From the NCBI RefSeq assembly GCF_000377665.1, contig NZ_KB898651.1, positions 1-64,000 on the forward strand: a DNA stretch of 64,000 nucleotides. The letters run 5' to 3'. The notes below the pieces were generated by a model. The model had not been told where the DNA came from and made no database searches. It worked only from the letters and a program-made list of their open reading frames with translations. This document shows, in pieces, positions 25,426 through 34,357 of this stretch (the stretch's first letter is position 1; the number at the start of each line of letters is the position of its first letter). The translations under genes were made by a program, and so were the position numbers. Origin of the DNA: Vreelandella zhanjiangensis DSM 21076. Lineage in GTDB: Bacteria; Pseudomonadota; Gammaproteobacteria; Pseudomonadales; Halomonadaceae.

Positions 25426-26709
25426 ATGATCGCTATCTCTCGGTGCTCGTCTGATGATCACTTGGTCATTATCGGCAACGGCATGGCGAGCCAGCGTCTG
25501 CTAGAGGCGGTCGTTAAATTGCCTCACCGACCCCAGCAAATAACGGTGATTGGTGCAGAAGCATCTCCCGCTTATAACCGGATACTGCTATCGCCACTGC
25601 TCGCCGATGAAATGCCGCCTAGCGCCCTCACCTTGCGGGATGCGCAGTGGTACGCCAAGCAAGGTATCACCCTGCACTTAAATGAATGCGTGCTGGAGAT
25701 CAACCGTGCAGAACAGCGCGTTGTCACTCCCTGCCGCACGCTAACTTATGACCGCTTGGTGATTGCCACCGGCTCACGCCCGACGCTGCCCGAGGTACCC
25801 GGCATTGGCCTTAACGGCGTGTATGGGTTTCGTACCCTGCAAGATGCCGACACGCTCGCAAAGCTTGCCTTGCAGGGCGGCGAATGTGTCGTGGTCGGCG
25901 GCGGTCTGTTGGGCCTGGAGGCCGCTGAAGGGCTCCGCAAGCGGGGTGCCAGCGTCAGCGTTCTACAGCGCAGCGAGCGGTTGATGAATCGTCAGCTGGA
26001 TAGCACGGCCGCTGGGCTGCTGAAAACGACGCTTGCCCAACGTGGCTTGACCATCTTAACCAATGCGCGTATCCGCCATTTTGAAGACGATGGCGCGGGA
26101 AGCCTGGCCGCTGTTGTACTTGAGGATGGCCAGCGCCTGCCTGCCCAAAGCGTCATCGTGGCAACCGGCGTTACGCCTAACGCAGAACTTGGCCATCAGG
26201 CAGGCTTGGCTACACAGCGCGCCATCATGGTTGATGACACGCTCACTACTTCCGACCCGCATATTCATGCATTGGGTGAGTGTTGCCAGTTCGAGCAGCA
26301 CACCTACGGCCTGGTCGAGCCGATCTGGCGCCAGGTAGATGTGTTAGCCAACACGCTGTGTGGCGATGGCAGCGCCCGCTATCGTGAGGCGCCAACCGCC
26401 ACCAAGCTTAAAATCAGCGGCTTGGCCCTCTACGCGTTTGGCCCCACTGAGGCCGCGCCAGAACACGAAGTACTGCACTACAGCGACCCGGAAAACGGCG
26501 ACTACCGCCGCCTGTTACTGCGCAACGGAAGGCTTGAAGGCGCCGTGCTGTATGGCGATACCCATTCCGGCCCCTGGTATTTCGCCCAGGCGCTGGCCAA
26601 AACCGATCTGGCCGCCTGCCGCCAGGCGTTGTTGTTCGGTGAAGCCGATGCCAACGCCCTGCTTCTTGATAACCCGCCCACTCCCTCATCGACGCTGGAG
26701 GCAGCTTAG
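25426..26709 (+). CDS. NAD(P)H/FAD-dependent oxidoreductase, probable electron-transfer subunit of nitrate reductase
   Basis: Flavoprotein of 427 residues with an N-terminal FAD motif (LVIIGNGMASQRLLE), the AYNRILLSPLLADE segment, an ATGSRP strand and a second nucleotide motif (CVVVGGGLLGLEAAEGLRKRG). It resembles the N-terminal part of NirB and the NADH-oxidising subunit of assimilatory nitrate reductases (Klebsiella NasC). It lacks siroheme or [2Fe-2S] domains. It opens the operon with nirB (2 bases apart) after the antitermination leader, with a GTAAGGAG site. Feeding the nitrate reductase encoded divergently is inferred. Confidence 0.8.
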   Translation: MIAISRCSSDDHLVIIGNGMASQRLLEAVVKLPHRPQQITVIGAEASPAYNRILLSPLLADEMPPSALTLRDAQWYAKQGITLHLNECVLEINRAEQRVVTPCRTLTYDRLVIATGSRPTLPEVPGIGLNGVYGFRTLQDADTLAKLALQGGECVVVGGGLLGLEAAEGLRKRGASVSVLQRSERLMNRQLDSTAAGLLKTTLAQRGLTILTNARIRHFEDDGAGSLAAVVLEDGQRLPAQSVIVATGVTPNAELGHQAGLATQRAIMVDDTLTTSDPHIHALGECCQFEQHTYGLVEPIWRQVDVLANTLCGDGSARYREAPTATKLKISGLALYAFGPTEAAPEHEVLHYSDPENGDYRRLLLRNGRLEGAVLYGDTHSGPWYFAQALAKTDLAACRQALLFGEADANALLLDNPPTPSSTLEAA

Positions 26710-26711
26710 CC

Positions 26712-29222
26712 ATGTCCATCACCTCTAAACGCAACGTGATTATTATTGGTAACGGTATGGTCGGCCACCACCTGGTCGAGCAGCTGGTTGAAAACGGTGC
26801 CCTGTCACAGATGAACGTCACCGTGTTTGGCGAAGAGCGCCACCGTGCTTATGATCGCGTGCACCTTTCTGAATACTTCAAGGGCCGCGACGCCGAAGCC
26901 CTTGCACTGTGCGATGGCGATTACTACGCAAGCCATGGCGTTACGTTCAACAGCAGCGAAGCGGTGATATCCATCAACCGCGCGGCAAAAACGCTCGCTA
27001 CTGAGCGCGGCAATTACGCCTATGATCACCTGGTACTGGCCACCGGCTCCTACCCCTTCGTGCCACCTATTCCCGGTAACGATCGCGAAGGCTGCCTGGT
27101 GTATCGCACGCTGGACGACCTGGACGCCATCCGCGAGGCGGCGCAAAGTGCGGCCACCGGCGTTGTGGTAGGTGGCGGCCTGCTGGGCTTGGAGGCGGCC
27201 AACGCGCTGCGCGGATTGAATCTGGAAACCGCGGTGATTGAGTTTGCTCCACGCCTGATGCCCATGCAGGTGGATAGCGAGGGCGGCGAGCTGCTGCGCG
27301 AAAAAATCGAAGCCTTGGGTGTTCAGGTACTCACCGAGCGGGCCACTCAGCGCATTGAAGATGGTGCAGCCAGCCGCCATCGCATGGTGTTTCAGGATGA
27401 CAAGATACTGGAAACCGACCTGATCGTGTTCTCGGCGGGTATTCGTCCCCGCGATCAACTGGCCCGGGAGTGCGGCCTGGAAATTGGCGAGCGCGGCGGC
27501 GTGGTGATCAACGATCAGTGCCAGACCAGCGACCCGGCGATTTTAGCCATTGGCGAAGTGGCGCTGTGGAATCAGAGCATTTTTGGCCTGGTGGCGCCTG
27601 GCTATCAGATGGCAAAGACAGCGCTTTCGACGCTCACCGACGGCGACGCTTCTTTTGCCGGTGCCGATATGAGCACCAAGCTCAAGCTTCTGGGGGTAGA
27701 CGTCGGCTCGATTGGCGATGCCCACGGCAATCAAAACCCCGGCGCACGGATGTTTCGCTACCTTGACCCACTTACCCAGATTTACCGCAAGATGGTGGTC
27801 TCAAGCGACGGCAAGAAGCTCTTGGGCGCCATGCTGGTGGGCGATAACAGCGTCTACGACACCCTGCTTCAGTACTACGCCAACGGTATCGAGCTGCCCA
27901 AAGAACCCGCCTCATTGATTTTGCCGCAAAGCGGCGCCGCCCCGGCACTTGGCCCGGACGCGCTGCCGGAAACAGCGATGATCTGCTCGTGCCATAACGT
28001 CACCAAGGCCAGCATTTGCGCGACCATTGACGCAGGCGCCAGCGACTTGGGGGCGGTAAAAAGCAATACCCGCGCCAGCACCGGCTGCGGTGGCTGCGCG
28101 TCGCTGTTGAAAAGCGTGGTGGATCATGAGCTGGCCGCACGCGGCGTTGAGGTGGACAAGTCGATTTGCGAGCACTTTCAGCACACCCGCCAGGAGCTTT
28201 ACGACATCGTGCGTGTGGAGGGCATCAAGACCTTCAGCGAGCTGATCGAAAAGCACGGCGCGCCTAGCACTCACCACTTGGGCTGCGATATCTGCAAGCC
28301 TGCGGTCGGTTCCATTCTCGCCTCCTGCTTTAACGAGCCGATTACCGACGCTGCGCATATTCCGCTTCAGGATACCAACGACACCTTCATGGCCAATATG
28401 CAGAAAAACGGCACCTATTCGGTCGTGCCGCGCATTGCAGGCGGGGAAATCACGCCGGATAAACTGGTGGTGCTGGGTCAGGTAGCGCAAAAGTATGGCC
28501 TTTATAGCAAGATCACCGGCGGCCAGCGGATTGATCTGTTCGGCGCCCGCCTGGAAGACCTGCCTGAGATCTGGGGCGAGCTGATCGAGGCCGGCTTTGA
28601 AACCGGACACGCCTACGGCAAGTCGCTGCGTACGGTGAAATCCTGCGTGGGCAGCACCTGGTGTCGTTACGGCGTGCAGGACAGCGTGGGCATGGCGATC
28701 AAACTTGAGAACCGCTACAAGGGCCTTCGTGCACCGCACAAGATCAAGTTTGGCGTATCAGGCTGTACCCGCGAGTGCGCCGAAGCGCAAAGCAAGGATA
28801 TCGGGATTATAGCCACCGAAAACGGTTGGAACCTTTACGTATGCGGCAACGGCGGCATGCGCCCACGCCACGCTGAGCTGTTTGCCACCGACCTTGACGA
28901 TGAAGCCCTCTACCGCACCATCGACCGCTTTCTAATGTTCTACGTGCGCACGGCGGATCGCTTGCAGCGCACCTCGGTATGGCGGGAAAACCTGGAAGGC
29001 GGGCTGGAGTATCTGAAAGAGGTAATTCTCGACGACAGCCTGGGCATGGGTGATGAACTGGAGCGCCAGATGCAAACCGTGGTGGATAACTATCAGTGCG
29101 AATGGGCAGGCGCCATCAGTGACCCGGATAAGCTCAAGCGCTTTAGAAGCTACGTCAACGACAGCCGCCCCGACCCATCGATCATCATGACCAGTGAGCG
29201 CGGCCAGCTACGGCCTGCCTAG
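26712..29222 (+). CDS. nirB: NAD(P)H-dependent nitrite reductase large subunit
   Basis: Siroheme enzyme reducing nitrite to ammonium in the cytoplasm. The 836-residue protein has an FAD domain (VIIIGNGMVGHHLVEQL), a nucleotide-binding domain (VVVGGGLLGLEAANALRG), a BFD-type [2Fe-2S] domain (CSCHNVTKASICATI...CGGCASLL) near 420-475, and a C-terminal sulfite/nitrite reductase domain with the siroheme-[4Fe-4S] ligands CVGSTWC and SGCTREC. Length and order are standard for NirB. nirD follows after a 170-base gap filled by a hairpin-rich element. Confidence 0.93.
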   Translation: MSITSKRNVIIIGNGMVGHHLVEQLVENGALSQMNVTVFGEERHRAYDRVHLSEYFKGRDAEALALCDGDYYASHGVTFNSSEAVISINRAAKTLATERGNYAYDHLVLATGSYPFVPPIPGNDREGCLVYRTLDDLDAIREAAQSAATGVVVGGGLLGLEAANALRGLNLETAVIEFAPRLMPMQVDSEGGELLREKIEALGVQVLTERATQRIEDGAASRHRMVFQDDKILETDLIVFSAGIRPRDQLARECGLEIGERGGVVINDQCQTSDPAILAIGEVALWNQSIFGLVAPGYQMAKTALSTLTDGDASFAGADMSTKLKLLGVDVGSIGDAHGNQNPGARMFRYLDPLTQIYRKMVVSSDGKKLLGAMLVGDNSVYDTLLQYYANGIELPKEPASLILPQSGAAPALGPDALPETAMICSCHNVTKASICATIDAGASDLGAVKSNTRASTGCGGCASLLKSVVDHELAARGVEVDKSICEHFQHTRQELYDIVRVEGIKTFSELIEKHGAPSTHHLGCDICKPAVGSILASCFNEPITDAAHIPLQDTNDTFMANMQKNGTYSVVPRIAGGEITPDKLVVLGQVAQKYGLYSKITGGQRIDLFGARLEDLPEIWGELIEAGFETGHAYGKSLRTVKSCVGSTWCRYGVQDSVGMAIKLENRYKGLRAPHKIKFGVSGCTRECAEAQSKDIGIIATENGWNLYVCGNGGMRPRHAELFATDLDDEALYRTIDRFLMFYVRTADRLQRTSVWRENLEGGLEYLKEVILDDSLGMGDELERQMQTVVDNYQCEWAGAISDPDKLKRFRSYVNDSRPDPSIIMTSERGQLRPA

Positions 29223-29223
29223 G

Positions 29224-29361
29224 GTTTGTTACGAAAAGTCGCTGAGCGAAGACCAGACAAGGCAAAAATTAGCGAAAAAACGGAGTTTACGAGTGTAAAT
29301 GAGTATTTTGAGCTGATTTTTAACGCCGTATGGTCGAGCGCAAGCAGTTTTCGTACAAAGA
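29224..29361. repeat. MITE-like palindromic element between nirB and nirD
   Basis: The 138-base stretch is nearly self-complementary. Its ends ACGAAAAGTCGCTGAGCG... and, on the other strand, ACGAAAACTGCTTGCGCTCG are imperfect inverted repeats. Further in, AAAAATTAGC pairs with GCTGATTTTT, and GTTTAC with GTAAAT around the centre. There is no open frame. It fills almost the entire gap between two genes of one operon, so it is transcribed as a long hairpin. I recall similar repeats in marine gammaproteobacteria but cannot check copy number here. Confidence 0.7.
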
Positions 29362-29392
29362 CTAACCAACATCACTTTAAAGGGGCTACTCC

Positions 29393-29782
29393 ATGACCGC
29401 TACCGCAGTGAAGCAAGCAACGGTTACGCAAAGCAGACAGGCACCGACCGGCCAGAAACTGTGCAGCAAAACTGATCTGGTCGCGTTTTCCGGGGTTGCT
29501 GCGTGGCTTGAAACGCCACAGGGGCCGACGCAAGTCGCGCTATTCTACTTGCCGGGCTTTGAGCGTGAGCTTTACGCCATTGATCACCACGACCCGTTTT
29601 CCAACGCCAATGTGATCGCCCACGGTATTGTGGGCGATATACAGGGCGCCGCCGTGGTGGCGTCACCCATTTACAAGCAGCACTTTCGTTTGGAAGATGG
29701 CCAGTGCGTGGAAGACGACAGCGTCAAGCTAGCTACCTGGAAGGTGAGCTTTAAAGGAGCTGATGTGTGGATTGAGGAATAA
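29393..29782 (+). CDS. nirD: nitrite reductase (NADH) small subunit
   Basis: Rieske-like small partner of NirB, 129 residues, matching the family length. Recognisable parts are LVAFSGVAAWL near the start, VALFYLPG and YAIDHHDPFSNANVIAHGIVGD, then the closing WKVSFKGADVWIEE. As usual for NirD, the Rieske Cys ligands are not kept (DHHDPF replaces C-x-H). The start has an AAGGGG site. It is separated from nirB by the palindromic element. Confidence 0.88.
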   Translation: MTATAVKQATVTQSRQAPTGQKLCSKTDLVAFSGVAAWLETPQGPTQVALFYLPGFERELYAIDHHDPFSNANVIAHGIVGDIQGAAVVASPIYKQHFRLEDGQCVEDDSVKLATWKVSFKGADVWIEE

Positions 29783-29842
29783 GCCACATAGGCGAAGCGG
29801 ATGCCTATGCAAGAGGCAGCTTCATCTTTCCCTACCGTGCCG

Positions 29843-30754
29843 TTAACGGGCAAAAATACCTTGGGCAATGCGCATTTTTTCCTGACGCGTTCGCTCCAGG
29901 TGTTCCGTTAGATAGACAGCCGCTTGTTGATTATCCCCCTCCTCCAGCAGGTCAAGAATCGCCAAGTGCTCTTTATACTCAGGCACTGGCGATTCACGCC
30001 GGGCATAAACGTGGTATTCAATCAGGCGACGCAGCCTATTAGCGCGCTTAAGGCTCTCAATCAGAAATTGGTTATTTGAGCCGTTAACGATACTTTCATG
30101 GAAGTAGGTGCCGTTTATATACATTTGACGCTCAGAGATCGTGCTACCTTCTTCAGACACTGCCTCCGTTAACGATTCCCTTAACTGCTTGAAGACTTTC
30201 TTATTAATCTGGTAGCCAGGCTCTCTTAACGCGGCGGGTTCAATTAACAGACGAAAACGAAAACACTGATCATACGTTGCCTGAGAGGTTAAGAATTCAT
30301 TAAATTCCCACCCATAGCCCAAAAGCCTGGACACCCAGCCTTCGGCTTCCATGGCATGCATCGCTTGAAGAATCGTGCTGCGACCAAGCGTGTATTTTTT
30401 GGCAAGTTCCGCCTCGGTAATTTTTCCGGCAATCTGATTATTTAAATAATCGACGCCAATCGTAAAACACAGTGGCGAGATAGAAGAGCCTTGCTCTAGC
30501 GGCTCGTCAGCATCGGCAAAAAGCCCACGCTTGGTATCCACTAAAAAGAAGCCGCGATTAGGCTGGCGCTTCACCACCCCCTGCTCTTCCAAAAACTGGA
30601 AGGCCGCACGAATGGGCGTTCGCGAGACCTTCAATTTCGTTACATAGCTCGCCTCCGTCAGGTGGCTCCCTACGGGTATAGCCTCTTCATTAATCAACGT
30701 GTGAATACGCTTTGCCAAAAGCTCAGCGGTAAGAGGAGATGCACTATTAGCCAC
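29843..30754 (-). CDS. GntR/FCD family regulator with two winged helix-turn-helix segments
   Basis: Transcription factor of about 303 residues. The first winged helix is at about residues 8-70 (LAKRIHTLINEEAIPVGSHL, SRTPIRAAFQFLEEQGVV). A second GntR-like one is at about 95-150 (IAGKITEAELAKKYTLGRST, ILQAMHAMEAEGWV), and an FCD domain follows. Typical FadR-group members have only one. I use GTG 30754, with AAAGGATGGG upstream and just after the stop of the preceding gene, rather than the frame's first codon at 30790 inside that gene. It ends a unit with the binding protein and aconitase. Confidence 0.78.
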   Translation of the reverse strand: MANSASPLTAELLAKRIHTLINEEAIPVGSHLTEASYVTKLKVSRTPIRAAFQFLEEQGVVKRQPNRGFFLVDTKRGLFADADEPLEQGSSISPLCFTIGVDYLNNQIAGKITEAELAKKYTLGRSTILQAMHAMEAEGWVSRLLGYGWEFNEFLTSQATYDQCFRFRLLIEPAALREPGYQINKKVFKQLRESLTEAVSEEGSTISERQMYINGTYFHESIVNGSNNQFLIESLKRANRLRRLIEYHVYARRESPVPEYKEHLAILDLLEEGDNQQAAVYLTEHLERTRQEKMRIAQGIFAR

Positions 30755-30764
30755 GACCCATCCT

Positions 30765-31496
30765 TTAAGCGCTTGGCGCGACCGAGGCACCCTGAATATT
30801 ATGCTTGGCTAACAAGCGAGCGACCTCCCCTTCCGCTTTTGCCTCTTCAATAAACGCGGACAGAAAAGCGGCGGCTTCCTGGGGCCGGTTTTTCGGAACG
30901 CCCATCGCCTGCTGGATCGTCATAAAGTGCCCAGGCAACAGCCGCAAACCACCAAACTCTTCAATACCCGCTTCCAGCTGCTGCTTCACGCCTGCGGCGA
31001 TATCCAGGTTGTGTTCAATAAAAAACTCCACCACTTTCGGAGAAGTAGGGGCTCTAACCAGCTCGGCGTGTTGAATAGCGCGGCTAAGGTAAAGATCATA
31101 AGCACTGCCCTTACCAACCACGATCTTCTGACCATGGCGGTCAGCCTCTTGCTGATCCGTAATTGGCGAATCCTCGCGCACCAGATAGCAGCCTTCAATC
31201 AGCACGTAAGGCGCGGTAAATTGAATACTTTCAGCACGCTTGGGATCTAGCGCAAAAAAGCCCATATCGGCCTTTTCATCGCTGACAACGGCAACGGCCT
31301 CACCGGCAGAGGCATATACTTGAAGCTCAAGCTCAACCTCCAGCCTGTGTGCGATCATCTTTGCCAAATCAACCGAAACACCATAAGGCTGCTGGTCGGC
31401 ATCGAGTCCCGCCAATATCGGGTTACCCACGTTAATAGTAGTGCGCAACACGCCGGTGGGCGCCATTAGCTCTCTTAACCGGTTAATATCGTTCAC
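30765..31496 (-). CDS. amino-acid-type substrate-binding protein without signal peptide
   Basis: A 243-residue member of the family-3 solute-binding fold. Runs such as YGVSVDLAKMIAHRLEVEL, ADMGFFALDPKRAESIQFTAPY and VVGKGSAYDLYL are typical. The N-terminus (MNDINRLRELMAPTGVLRTT) has no signal sequence and no upstream in-frame start suggests one, and no ABC permease or ATPase is nearby. It therefore probably stays in the cytoplasm. It lies between aconitase (37 bases) and the GntR regulator (10 bases), so a ligand-sensing role is possible; this is inference. Confidence 0.75.
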   Translation of the reverse strand: MNDINRLRELMAPTGVLRTTINVGNPILAGLDADQQPYGVSVDLAKMIAHRLEVELELQVYASAGEAVAVVSDEKADMGFFALDPKRAESIQFTAPYVLIEGCYLVREDSPITDQQEADRHGQKIVVGKGSAYDLYLSRAIQHAELVRAPTSPKVVEFFIEHNLDIAAGVKQQLEAGIEEFGGLRLLPGHFMTIQQAMGVPKNRPQEAAAFLSAFIEEAKAEGEVARLLAKHNIQGASVAPSA

Positions 31497-31533
31497 TTAT
31501 CACTTTCCTTATGAATGGTTTGGCCAGTATTAC

Positions 31534-34161
31534 TCAGGCCAATGTTTTTTTCAGTAGAGAGGGAATGACGCCGCCTTCTTTAAGCAGTGCAATTTCTGCC
31601 TGCGTATCGACCTGGGCGATAGCCATTAGCGTCTCTATCCCGCCTTGCACTCTTAAAATATTAACTTGAATCCGAGCGCGAGGGGTTAGCGTATCGGCCT
31701 GCGCCTGAATTTCGATTTGATCACCCGGCTCAATATTCAGCGTGGTTGAGCTAACGCCCGCGGGTAAGTTCAGCGGCAAAATTCCCATGCCGATCAGGTT
31801 TGAGCGGTGAATACGCTCAAAACTTGCGGCAAGTACCGCACGAACGCCCAGCAGCCGCTGCCCTTTTGCAGCCCAGTCTCTCGATGACCCCATACCGTAG
31901 CGCTCACCCGCGACGACTACAACGGGTTCATTGGCTTCACGGTAGCGCTTGGCTGCCTCAAAAAGAGGCATAACATCGCCGCTGGGTATATGACGCGTGT
32001 GTGCAACCGGTGCATCAAGAGCAAGATAGTTTTTTAACGTTTTATTGTGAAAGGCGGCCCTTACCATGACCTCCCAATTGCCCCGGCGTGAGGCAAAAAC
32101 GTTTAGATCGTCACGACGTTCACCGCGCTTAACCAGATAGTCAGCGACACGGCTATCAGCCGGAATGGCGCTGGCAGGTGATATATGGTCGGTCGTGACA
32201 TCATCACCGACTATCAGCAGCGGGTAAGCAGTGTAATGGCCTAATTGACTGCCCTCGGATACCGCAGCAAACGGTGGGCGGCGCAGCGTGTTGGAGGTTT
32301 CCTCCCATGGGAAGGTTGCTGTTTTAGGCACATCCAGAGCCCCCCAACGGGCGTTACGGCTTGCCTGTTTGAAATCTTTTGCAAAATCGGCAGCGTTCAG
32401 CGCCTTGGCTAACGCGGCATCGACGTCTTCCCTGGCAGGCCATAGGTCACGCAGGTAGATATTCCTACCTTCGTACTCCGCCAGTGGCTGCTTGAAATCA
32501 TGCTCGGCATTACCGGCCAGGGCAAAACCCACAACCAGCGCAGGCGACATGATAAAACCCAGGTCAAGATCTGGGTGCACGCGGCCAGGGAAGTTTCGAT
32601 TACCCGACAGCATCGCTACTGCACGGCAGTTGCCTGCTTTCTGTGCCTGCCTGATCTCTGGGGTCAATGGCCCCGAGTTACCGATGCAGGTGGTACACCC
32701 ATACCCGACGATATCAAAGCCGATAGCGGCCAGATCATCCATTAGCCCCGCCCGCTTGAGATAGGTAGCCGCTGCTGGTGAGCCTGGAGCAAGCGAGGTT
32801 TTTACCCAAGCAGGCGGTGTTAATCCATAGCGGCGAGCCTTTCTGGCTAATAGCCCTGCGGTGATAATAAGGCGTGGATCGCTCGTGTTGGTGCAGCTGG
32901 TAATGGCAGCAATCGCTACGGGGTGGCGAGGCAGGTCTGAAACTGCGCGGTGAGATACTGCACTTGGCTTAAATTCAAGCTGTGACAACACTTCTCCCAT
33001 ATAGGTGTAGTCATGCACATCCTGGGGTCGCGTAGGCCCGGCGACCTGTACACCAATCCCGCTTAAATCAATCTCTATACACTGTGTATAGGTAGGCTGC
33101 TCATCGGCTTCAAACCAAAGCCCTGTCGCTTTGCAGTAGTGCTTTACCCGTTCAACGGCTTCTTTTGAGCGCCCTGTTTGGTCAAGATAGCGCAGGGTTT
33201 GCTCATCCACCGCAAAAAAACCAGTAGTGGCACCGTACTCAGGCGCCATATTAGCCACGACAGCACGATCACCGGCCGTTAAGGTGCCCACGCCCGGTCC
33301 AAAAAACTCAACGAACTTGCCCGTTACGTTTAGCGCCCTCAAGCGCTGAGTAACTATCAGCGCCAAGTCGGTGGCCTGTGCTTGCGGCGCCAGTGTGCCT
33401 ATCAACTTAACCCCCACCACGTCGGGAATGCGCAGCATGGTGGGGACACCAAACATTACCGTTTCCGCCTCCAGGCCACCTACTCCCCAGCCCAATACAC
33501 CAATGCCGTTAATCATTGGCGTATGGCTATCAGTACCTAGCATCGTATCGGGCACCATCCAGCGTTCTTCGCCACGCTCTTGAGTGGTTACGACAGTGGC
33601 CAGTTGCTCAAGGTTTAGCGTGTGCATAATACCGGTGCCCGGTGGGTGAATGGTCACGCCTTCAAGTGCACTAGAGGCCCAGCGTAAAAAACGATACCGC
33701 TCGTGGTTACGGCGCATTTCATGCTGAAGGTTGTCTTCTGAGGCGCTGCTGCTGGCGAACACCTCTACAGCAAGCGAATGATCTACTGAAACATCTACCG
33801 GTAAATGCGGTTTAAGCACTTCAGGGTCACCACCCGCTTCACGTATTGCGTCACGCATAGCGGCAATGTCGACTAACGCAGGTGTACTCGTTGTATCGTG
33901 CATCAATATCCGCCCCGGCTGAAAGGCGATTTCGGCACTGCTCGTGCCGTTTTCCAGCCACCTCAAAAGCGCTTGAGCACTGCGCTTGCGCTCCTCACCC
34001 GTCGTATTACGCATAATATTTTCAAGCAGAAGGCGCAGCACATAGGGCAGCTTGTGAAGCGTCTCGCCGAGTAATTTGGGTAGTTCGATAATCGCGTAAT
34101 CATGGCCCTTGAACGTCAAATTGCCATGCGTGTAGTGGGTTAGCTTCTCAATATTGTGCAT
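31534..34161 (-). CDS. acnA: aconitate hydratase family protein (AcnA/AcnD type)
   Basis: Iron-sulfur hydro-lyase interconverting citrate and isocitrate, or a related substrate. The 875-residue length fits AcnA. The cluster ligands are visible in SCTNTSDPR and GCTTCIGNSG, together with DSHTPMINGIGVLGWGVGG, and the C-terminal swivel domain carries YGMGSSRDWAAKG. It is first in a unit with a signal-less binding protein and a GntR regulator, which is not the usual setting of the TCA-cycle gene. It could be a pathway-specific paralogue acting on a tricarboxylate such as 2-methylcitrate. Confidence 0.85.
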   Translation of the reverse strand: MHNIEKLTHYTHGNLTFKGHDYAIIELPKLLGETLHKLPYVLRLLLENIMRNTTGEERKRSAQALLRWLENGTSSAEIAFQPGRILMHDTTSTPALVDIAAMRDAIREAGGDPEVLKPHLPVDVSVDHSLAVEVFASSSASEDNLQHEMRRNHERYRFLRWASSALEGVTIHPPGTGIMHTLNLEQLATVVTTQERGEERWMVPDTMLGTDSHTPMINGIGVLGWGVGGLEAETVMFGVPTMLRIPDVVGVKLIGTLAPQAQATDLALIVTQRLRALNVTGKFVEFFGPGVGTLTAGDRAVVANMAPEYGATTGFFAVDEQTLRYLDQTGRSKEAVERVKHYCKATGLWFEADEQPTYTQCIEIDLSGIGVQVAGPTRPQDVHDYTYMGEVLSQLEFKPSAVSHRAVSDLPRHPVAIAAITSCTNTSDPRLIITAGLLARKARRYGLTPPAWVKTSLAPGSPAAATYLKRAGLMDDLAAIGFDIVGYGCTTCIGNSGPLTPEIRQAQKAGNCRAVAMLSGNRNFPGRVHPDLDLGFIMSPALVVGFALAGNAEHDFKQPLAEYEGRNIYLRDLWPAREDVDAALAKALNAADFAKDFKQASRNARWGALDVPKTATFPWEETSNTLRRPPFAAVSEGSQLGHYTAYPLLIVGDDVTTDHISPASAIPADSRVADYLVKRGERRDDLNVFASRRGNWEVMVRAAFHNKTLKNYLALDAPVAHTRHIPSGDVMPLFEAAKRYREANEPVVVVAGERYGMGSSRDWAAKGQRLLGVRAVLAASFERIHRSNLIGMGILPLNLPAGVSSTTLNIEPGDQIEIQAQADTLTPRARIQVNILRVQGGIETLMAIAQVDTQAEIALLKEGGVIPSLLKKTLA

Positions 34162-34309
34162 AGTTCAGCTGCCGTATCTGACGATTGTCGTTATTGATTG
34201 ATGAGTCGATCTCAGGCGCCATAATTGCACTTTATGAATCAAAAATACAATATAGTGTTTTAGCCGATTTCTGTTTTGAAGAAATCGACTGTTGGTTTTC
34301 CCCAACGAA

Positions 34310-34332
34310 AACGCCGCCTGATAGGCGGCGTT
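34310..34332 (-). terminator. terminator after the esterase gene
   Basis: AACGCCGCC and GGCGGCGTT form a perfect 9-bp stem with a five-base loop, followed on the minus strand by TTTTCG. It lies just downstream of the gene ending at 34358. Confidence 0.8.
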
Positions 34333-34357
34333 AGAAGCGCTTTACAACCATTAGCCA

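Noticed and set aside
26805..28739. Long reverse-strand open frames (for example 26805-27458 and 27912-28739) under nirB.
   Set aside because: They are antisense shadows of nirB codon usage, without ribosome sites or recognisable domains.
29571..29606. Rieske iron-sulfur site in NirD.
   Set aside because: The Cys-x-His pairs are absent, as is normal for NirD, so no cluster is claimed.
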